Source: Brachionus koreanus
Taxonomy: Eukaryota; Rotifera; Eurotatoria; Ploima; Brachionidae
NCBI GenBank assembly: GCA_016987375.1
Contig: PJRA01000453.1
Location: forward strand, 276,718 to 340,717
DNA: 64,000 nucleotides
Reading direction: 5' to 3'
Positions 57,464-64,000 of the stretch are shown one piece after another. The notes below the pieces were generated by a model, which saw only the letters and a list, made by a program, of their open reading frames with translations, had not been told where the DNA came from and ran no database searches. Within the stretch, counting starts at the first letter, position 1; every line of letters starts with the position of its first letter. The translations under genes were made by a program, and so were the position numbers.

Positions 57464-57786
57464 CAAGAGTTGCTGGCTTTGAATTTGGTATAATTTCATG
57501 CATTTTTTTTTGACCCTATTCTATCCTAGTGGAAAATAGGGAGGAGCTCATCTCCTCTTCAAGTACCTTTTTGAGCAACAGCTCCGATCTGACACAGAGG
57601 CTACTGCATCGAGTTGATCATCTACACTGCAAATTTTACCCAGCCCAAACCGGTCCCTCATTTTTTGATGAAAGGGGTTTAAGCATGCGCCCCGTATTGC
57701 AGATATATTTTGAAGATTTTTCTACCCTCATTTGGCTTGGATTTTTTTCAAAAGATAAAACCATATTTTGTTTTATACATCTTTAA
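57464..57786 (+). pseudogene. Possible coding fragment of unknown origin
   Basis: A TTTTCAG acceptor at 57448-57454 is followed by EIGPRVAGFEF, a GTATAA donor, a TCCTAG acceptor near 57528, then an 85-codon frame: VENREELISSSSTFLSNS, LTQRLLHRVDHLHCKFYPA, GPSFFDERGLSMRPVLQIYF. Amino-acid composition and GC content differ from surrounding noncoding DNA and look like real protein. There is no upstream start exon and I do not recognise the family. It may be a gene relic, an unassembled gene's exon, or a transposed fragment. Confidence 0.35.
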
Positions 57787-57909
57787 TAGTGTGCGCTATT
57801 AAATATAAAGAGAAGAGGGGAAAATTTAAAACTCTTTCTCTTCTAACTGTTTTTATTTTTTAATATTTATTTTTTAATTTCAAAATTATATAAAAATGAA
57901 AAGCTTTAA

Positions 57910-57958
57910 GTACTCGACTGAGCCTCCATAGACAGGGGTGGGCTCAGTCGGGTGTTAC
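57910..57958 (+). repeat. GC-rich hairpin
   Basis: CGACTGAGCC (57915-57924) pairs perfectly with GGCTCAGTCG (57941-57950) around a 16-base loop, and flanking GTA/TAC extend the stem. It stands out in an AT-rich background and could be a structured RNA or a transposon end. Confidence 0.6.
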
Positions 57959-58464
57959 ACATCTATTTTAAAAAGAGTTTAAAATTTTAATTTTGTACAA
58001 CTAAGAATGGCAATGAAATTGACTTTCATTTTAAATACTTGAAAATTTTATGAGAATCAATCATTTTCTGTTAAGAATAAAGTGAGATTAATATTTTCAA
58101 AAGAAAAAACATTTGATAAAAATTCACATTCAGCGTTTTTGCAGATGTTTTATACTTAACTAATTAAAAAAGTTGATTTTTTATTTAAGAAAATAATGTC
58201 ACCATCTTTTATGTAACCAAGACAAAAAAAATTTTTTAAATTAATTTTATTCAAGTTATTTTTTTAATAAACACAATATAAAATCATAACATATATTTTG
58301 AAATTTTGAAAAAAAAATTTCATCAAACTTTGTTAAAGTGAGGCTTTTTCCAAGGAAATAGCTCTAAATGATCATTTTTTGCATTCAGCCAACAATGTAT
58401 GGGAAATCTAATTAAATTGAAAAAAAATTTAATCAAAATTTAATTAAAAAAATTTTTTTTTCAT

Positions 58465-60658
58465 TTAATTATACTTATATGCTTCGTTTCTACAAGCAAC
58501 TTTTATTTGTATTGCTTCCAAATGCCATTCCGAGTCAGAATTCAAAGGAATATAGAAAATTTCAATTTTTTTTATCTTTAATTTTTTTAAATTTTCGATA
58601 AGATTAATTTTTTTTTCAAAATTCTAATATATAAATTTACTTTTCCAACATCTGGTGCACTAAATTCATAATTATCCATCAAGCTATTCTCAAAGCTACC
58701 ATCGTTGAGTTCTATTTTTCCAGTTCTGCATGCATCGCCATAAATAACTAGATATACTTTGCCTTTAGCCTCTTTGTTCTGATCAGGCCCTGTTTCACTC
58801 AATATTTCATAATCTTTTTAAAAAATTTGTAAATTTAATAGAAAAATACAAATGGAGTTTTAATCTCTACCAATATGCGAGTGACGCTCGGGGTGCTTCC
58901 ATACCTCCAAGTCCAACTCGCACTTGCCATCTTCGAAATATTCACCTAGCACTCTCTCAATCGGAAATTTGTATGCCTCGGACCTGACTGGAATTTTTAT
59001 TTCAATAAAGTCAATAAAAATGTAATTATCTGGCGAATTTTCCGCATTTATTGACAAATTAATTTGTTCAATTTTTCCAACATCATCTGATTTGAATTCA
59101 AAATATTTTTCTTTCGGGTCTTGATCGTGATGATCTTGCCGCTTTGTTTCATAATTATTCAAATATATCTTCTTAGTGCTTCCCTTAATGCCTTTAATTA
59201 CAAAATAAATATCGACCAAATGTTTATTAGGGCTCGCTTGTCCATCTAGCTCATTCAAGCGTAGTATCACCTGATACAATATTTCTAAAGGCAAAAATAA
59301 TGTCTATACAATAGTAAAATAATATTCGTGGCAAGTTACCACATATGCTCATTGGAAATAAAACTATTTCTTCTGTTGGTGCCAAAATTTTGTTCACAGG
59401 AAAACTAGTTATTAATAAATAAATTTGAAAAAAATTCTTTTGAGCTCAGGTTATTACTTCGATATCTCAGAATTTTTGAGATTTTTTACTTCAAAGTTGT
59501 CCACAAACCAATGGTTGTTAGGATTCGAATCGCTTTGATTTGCAATCACTACTTTAGTTATCTAAAATTTAATAAATTATCTAATTTTATATATATTTTT
59601 TTATATTAAATTTATAGGAAAAATAAAAGGAAGGGAATTAGCTGCATAAAAATTAAATTTTATATGATTGATCAAGTGCTCAATTGATCGGATAATGGAA
59701 CTAAACTAAGTGTGTAAATCAATTAAACCATTATTTAAATTATTTCAAAATGATAAATGAATGAAGGAAGTCTCACCCTGCCGACATCGTTTGCAAAAAT
59801 TTCAAACACATCTTTCTTGCCACAAACAAAAGCCTGCTTGTTCAATTGACTATGCTGAAGTGCGATTGACTTTGTCTTGGCCTTATCACCAATAAGCTGA
59901 AAGGAAATATTAAGTTCAGTTGATTTATTCATTTGCTTATTGCCAGTATGAGTGGTAATAACATAGTAGATGCCTTGTTTGTCAAAAATGAATAGATTAA
60001 ATTTGACTCAAAATATTTTGTTTAGAAAAAGCATTACCATTTTCACCCGGCTTCAAATTTGGTCTCAGAACTAGACGTGAATTTGAACTTATTGGTTTAT
60101 CAATCGGAAATCTTGACAACAACACAAAAAAAATTAAAAATGCAAGAATGATTTGTTTTACTTAGTTTACATTTGTTGATCATTGCGAAAAATGTTTTTA
60201 ACTTGAATTTCAAGTAGATTTACTTCCTTTATGCTTTCTTGACACATAAAATTAACTAATTCGAGTTGTTTTATCTTGAAAGGAAAAGCAAAAAATTATT
60301 TATTTTTATCAAAAGCCTTGGTGACATTTTATTTCACCTTTCCGACATCTTTTTCACTAAATCTAAATTCGTGCATATAAGAAACACAATTTGTGTTTGC
60401 AGCAAACACTTTTCTCACTATTCTTATCATGTGCTGGCCCAAGCTGAAATTTACCTCGTTGCGGTCGCCTTTCAATTGGAATTCAAAGGCCCATTCGTTT
60501 GCTTCTTTGGATAGATTGGTGTCAATTTGAATTGAAACAACGTATTCAACTAAAAAATAAAAAAAATATTTAAATTTTTTTTGTCAAATTTAATTTAAAA
60601 CTTAATTTGGTCAAACAAAAAAAGAAAAAATATTACTTATCGGACTTGACAAGCTCAT
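58465..60658 (-). CDS. Tandem PLAT/LH2-domain protein (LOXHD1-like repeats)
   Basis: Ten exons: 60637-60658, 60338-60549, 60171-60274, 60038-60111, 59777-59973, 59458-59561, 59340-59404, 58871-59284, 58641-58813 and 58465-58575; 492 codons (491 residues). PLAT domains are beta-sandwiches that bind lipids or membrane proteins; arrays occur in LOXHD1. Four repeats can be read, each starting with a Y-V strand and containing the DVG(K/R) turn: VEYVVSIQI with EKDVGKIKQLELV; GIYYVITTHTG with ANDVGRITKVVIA and HWFVDNFEV; EILYQVILRL with SDDVGKIEQINLS; and DYEILSETG with APDVGKIKKIEIF and EWHLEAIQI. The repeats are joined by FPID/FPVN/FPIER linkers. Introns fall at the same place (after DVGK/R) in repeats 1, 2 and 4, and two exons have the identical length of 104. 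No signal peptide; probably cytoplasmic. Confidence 0.85.
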
Positions 60659-63600
60659 TGCGAGTTCATTTATTTTAGCTTTTATTCTATTTTTAAATTA
60701 AATCTAAAAGAAAAAAAATCAATATTTAATATACAAAAAGTCTAATAGGAAAGTAAAAATTTTTTTATTATTCAAATTTTAATTAGCTCCATTTGCAGTT
60801 TTTTTTCTATATAAATTTTTGGATTCTTTATTTCCTTTGCTTCTTTTGACGGTAGATTTTATTCAATTATGGCCGTCTAATTCGATTAGCTCAGTCAGCA
60901 AAATTATTAGATACCCTAAAAAATATTATGATAACCTGAAATTGCACAAGTTATGTAACTTTTAAATTAGAGTAAGTTGTTTGGAGCAGTAGGCTCCACT
61001 GTGATTCGAATTAATTTGAAAAATAATTTATCAATTTCAAAAATCAAATATACTCAGCAATTTTAAGTGTATCTCGATCACAATTTTAAGGAAGATTTCA
61101 AGTAATTCTTCAGACTTATTAGTTTAAATAAATTGAATCCTTATGTGATTAATAAACCTTTAATTGTTTTTATCTAGTGTGCTTCAAGGGTAACTCTCGG
61201 GCAAGGATCTAACATCTAATTAAATCATTTTAATGCCTTTTTAAAAATACAGTCATTATTTATTATATGATCCAAAATTATTAATTATTATTAATTTGTT
61301 TTTCTTATCGATTTAATTGATAGCAATAAATTTCAACGCTCCGAGTAAAATAAACTAGAACTACTGATTAATATTTATTGATTAACAATTTTCATGATTC
61401 AATCATTATCTAATTAATTTGAGCTATTTTTTAAGCAAAAAAAAAACAACTCCAGTTTTAGTTTGAATTTAAAAATATGCTGTTTGGTTATGGTTAAATT
61501 TTGTTTGAGTAATAATATTGTCACAGTTTTATAGATCCATGATTTGAGAAAAAAGCTCTTGGTTTTAAAGCCGATTTGGCGTCATTTGTTACCCAAATAA
61601 AAATTGATAGAATTTTTAAATAGATACTTAATTTGAGTAATTTTTTTAAATAAAAATAAATTCATGTTATCCAAATTTATTTTTTTAAATATTCATCTAA
61701 TTAAAGTGAAACAATAAATAATATTTATTTAAATTTATGTAAAAAGCCAAGACACAAATAAAGAAACTTCATTAATAGAAATTTTAAGCTAAAATTACAC
61801 GTCTAATGAATAAGAAAAATAAAAAAAAAGTCATGCTCGATAAGCTGAATTAGCGAAAAATATGGAATTCAATTTTTCAAATGAATTTTTCATTGATCCA
61901 AATTTTGATTTCTTTTCTTTTTAAACAAAGAAAACAAAATAAAATTGAAAATCAAAACTAAAAAAGCTGATAAAATATAAGTTTTTGCTAGTTTTTTCTA
62001 ATCTAATAAAATTAAAGAGAAAATCTTCTATCTTTATTAAAGGTTTAAAAAATTTTCTCAACATTCAACACATAATATTTATTCATCTAATATTTCTTGT
62101 CAGAATTTATTAGCACTTAAGCTATGTGATTTAAGAATTTCTAAGCTATTAATAAGCTTCTGTTGTTAATAAACTTCACTCAAGATTAACTTTTATTTCT
62201 CTTTGTGTGAATTATTTATCAAAATCAAAAATCTAAGGACACCCAACATGCTATCTAGCACTGCATTACTAAATTATGGCTAAATCTAATCGTTAAAAAT
62301 CATAAACACAAAATTTTAATCCAAAATTAACAAGATTTTGCTTTTATAAATAATTCATTACTCAAACAAAATGAGCGTTTATGTTTACTTCGAAGCAGAA
62401 GTTTTTCCAACATGCTAAATTCTTTTATTTAAAATAATAGAAAAAAAAAAAAAGTTTTACTATTTATAAATATCTGATATTTAGATAAAAATTAGATATT
62501 AATCAAATGTTGAAAATACTTCTTAATTAAGCTTGATTAAAGTTTGCATGAATTATGAAGAAAATTGATACTTTATTTTATTTTTTCGGATTTTTTTTTT
62601 AAATTGTAAGAGATTTTTTTGACATCATTGTGTTTGAGCCTCAAAGCTAAAAAAATTTTACTAAAGTGTTTTTTCGTCATTATTATCTAGAAATAAATTC
62701 AAATGAATCAATTTTATTAAAATTTATAATTTTCTAAAAACCAATGCACAAAAAAACTAATATTTTTCATTTTTATTCTATTTTGATTCCATTAAAATCG
62801 GGTTATAAAAAGCTTTGGTTAAATAAAACACCCGATTATTTTATTATGAACTGATAATTCTTTATTATAACTTACTTAATTAATATTGACTTATCAGCTT
62901 TACAAATTTTAATCAATTTGTCCTAAATAACTAAATAATATACAATATTTTTTCATAATTTTAAAAACTATATTAGATTTTATCGAAAACATCTTAAAAT
63001 TCAAATGCTACTTAAAAAATTTTCAAGTGTTATTTTATAAAATAATTATCATTTTTTAATTAATATTTTTTAGTCTTAAAAAATAGCAAATATTCTGAAA
63101 AAAATTCGATTATTCAATGATAATTTTTCAAGAGTTTTTCTCGATGATTTAATTTCTTTTACTAATTGATTGAAACTTTATAAAAACAAATTAAAAAATA
63201 CTAATTAAAGCCGATATTCTTTTTAATTTATCTTTTGTTGCTTGACATAATTTCAATTTAAAATTTAATTTATTTTTAAAACTTAGCCTTTAGGATTTTA
63301 AAAATGATTTGATTTTTCTTTTGTGTTTTTAGATTAATAAAATAACAAGTTTTGAAAGTTAATTTTAGTGAAATTTTCCAAAAAAGAAGAAAAAAAAACA
63401 ATAAAAACCAACTAAAAAACAGTATATCTGTCTGGTATCAATTGTACATAAAAATATTGGGATAGAACTATTTGATTATGAGCAAACTGATAAGCTTTAA
63501 AAACCACCTTTTTAAATTTAATTCTCATTGACATGGTCTATACGGATTTACAATAAGCCTTTGATTAAGTGTTAAGGATTTAACTAAGAAGCTATGTGAT

Positions 63601-64000
63601 ACTTAATGAGAAATACTGTAATAGTTAGTGATTTAATGATTTCTTATCAGGTAAACACTTAAAACAAACTAACTAAATAATTTTTTAAGTCTTTTCAGCC
63701 TTTATGTTTATTTTAATGAGCTCCAATTTGCTTCATTTTGCTTGTTTGACTGGTTCATAATCTATCAATAATCCTGCTTGTTGTTGTTTATATATTTGAC
63801 CAAAGTGAATGTATTGGGGTGATGCCAGTTGATTATCTTTTTTAATCCTGAATGGAATTTTTTTTTAATTTAATTGTGGATTCTTTTAACTTCTAAACTA
63901 TCTTCACATTTGATTTTCGACTTCATTTTCGAATTTTTCTTACAAGAAAACCGATTTTATTCTTTCGAGAAATTGTTTGAAACTATTTGACATTTTACTT
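60659..64000. other. Intergenic region to the right edge, no gene recognised
   Basis: About 3.3 kb of AT-rich DNA upstream of the PLAT gene. Only short low-complexity frames; no RNA gene, repeat family or conserved motif recognised. Confidence 0.4.

Larger units (their letters stand above)
56885..58464. other. Spacer with a possible exon fragment and a hairpin
   Basis: About 1.6 kb upstream of the vWA gene. Most is AT-rich, but 57438-57786 is distinctly richer in G and C and partly open, and 57910-57958 forms a hairpin; both are listed separately. Confidence 0.4.

Noticed and set aside
1..64000. CRISPR arrays, bacterial operon signals, tRNA and rRNA genes
   Set aside because: No regularly spaced repeats, no Shine-Dalgarno pattern and no cloverleaf or rRNA segment was recognised; the window is clearly eukaryotic nuclear DNA. 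A tRNA scan was not possible by eye at full sensitivity.

Overview
This is a stretch of a small, very AT-rich animal nuclear genome. Protein-coding genes lie on both strands and are broken by many tiny introns, mostly about 45-65 bases with GT(A/T)-rich donors and T/A-rich AAG or TAG acceptors. The gene content is metazoan and bilaterian: a DRGX-type paired-like homeobox gene, two nicotinic acetylcholine receptor subunits, a Ly6-type three-finger protein, a TRAF-like RING protein, MEIG1, SEC31, TAF12 and AP-1 sigma. Very short spacing and splice-acceptor-like sequence directly before several start codons suggest spliced-leader trans-splicing. A miniaturised spiralian such as an orthonectid would fit, but that is inference. 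There is one assembly gap of 44 N.

Layout. 1-2238 (minus): an SGSM1/2-like RUN-TBC Rab GAP that runs off the left edge. 2612-6051 (plus): a compact run of NUBPL, MRPL21, TAF12 and MRPS16, with the first two only 14 bases apart. 6165-6492 (minus): MEIG1. 6493-9674: no gene seen. 9675-14899 (minus): SEC31. 14900-17896: repeats and a dead Tc1/mariner copy with nearly perfect ends. 17897-20176 (plus): two tandem AP-1 sigma genes. 20453-21297 (plus): PDCL3. 21894-23234 (minus): an intronless class A GPCR. 23718-25696 (plus): two unrecognised genes. 27815-28802 (minus): a TRAF-like protein without a MATH domain. 28803-31430: non-LTR retrotransposon remnants. 31431-31862 (minus): a divergent histone H3. 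32955-37193 (plus): a 23-exon multi-pass membrane protein I cannot name. 39137-40292 (plus): DRGX. 43099-50985: nAChR (minus), Ly6-like (plus), nAChR (minus). 51113-51513 (minus): a possible small secreted peptide. 54676-56884 (minus): a Sec23/24-type zinc finger plus vWA protein. 58465-60658 (minus): a four-PLAT-domain protein. 60659-64000: nothing recognised.

How the genes relate. NUBPL, MRPL21 and MRPS16 are mitochondrial and sit with a TFIID subunit in a plausible co-transcribed cluster. SEC31, the AP-1 sigma pair and SGSM belong to membrane traffic. The receptor-Ly6-receptor cluster is notable because Ly6/Lynx proteins are known modulators of nicotinic receptors. Exon models were built by hand; for every complete gene the exon lengths sum to a whole number of codons, which supports the joins.
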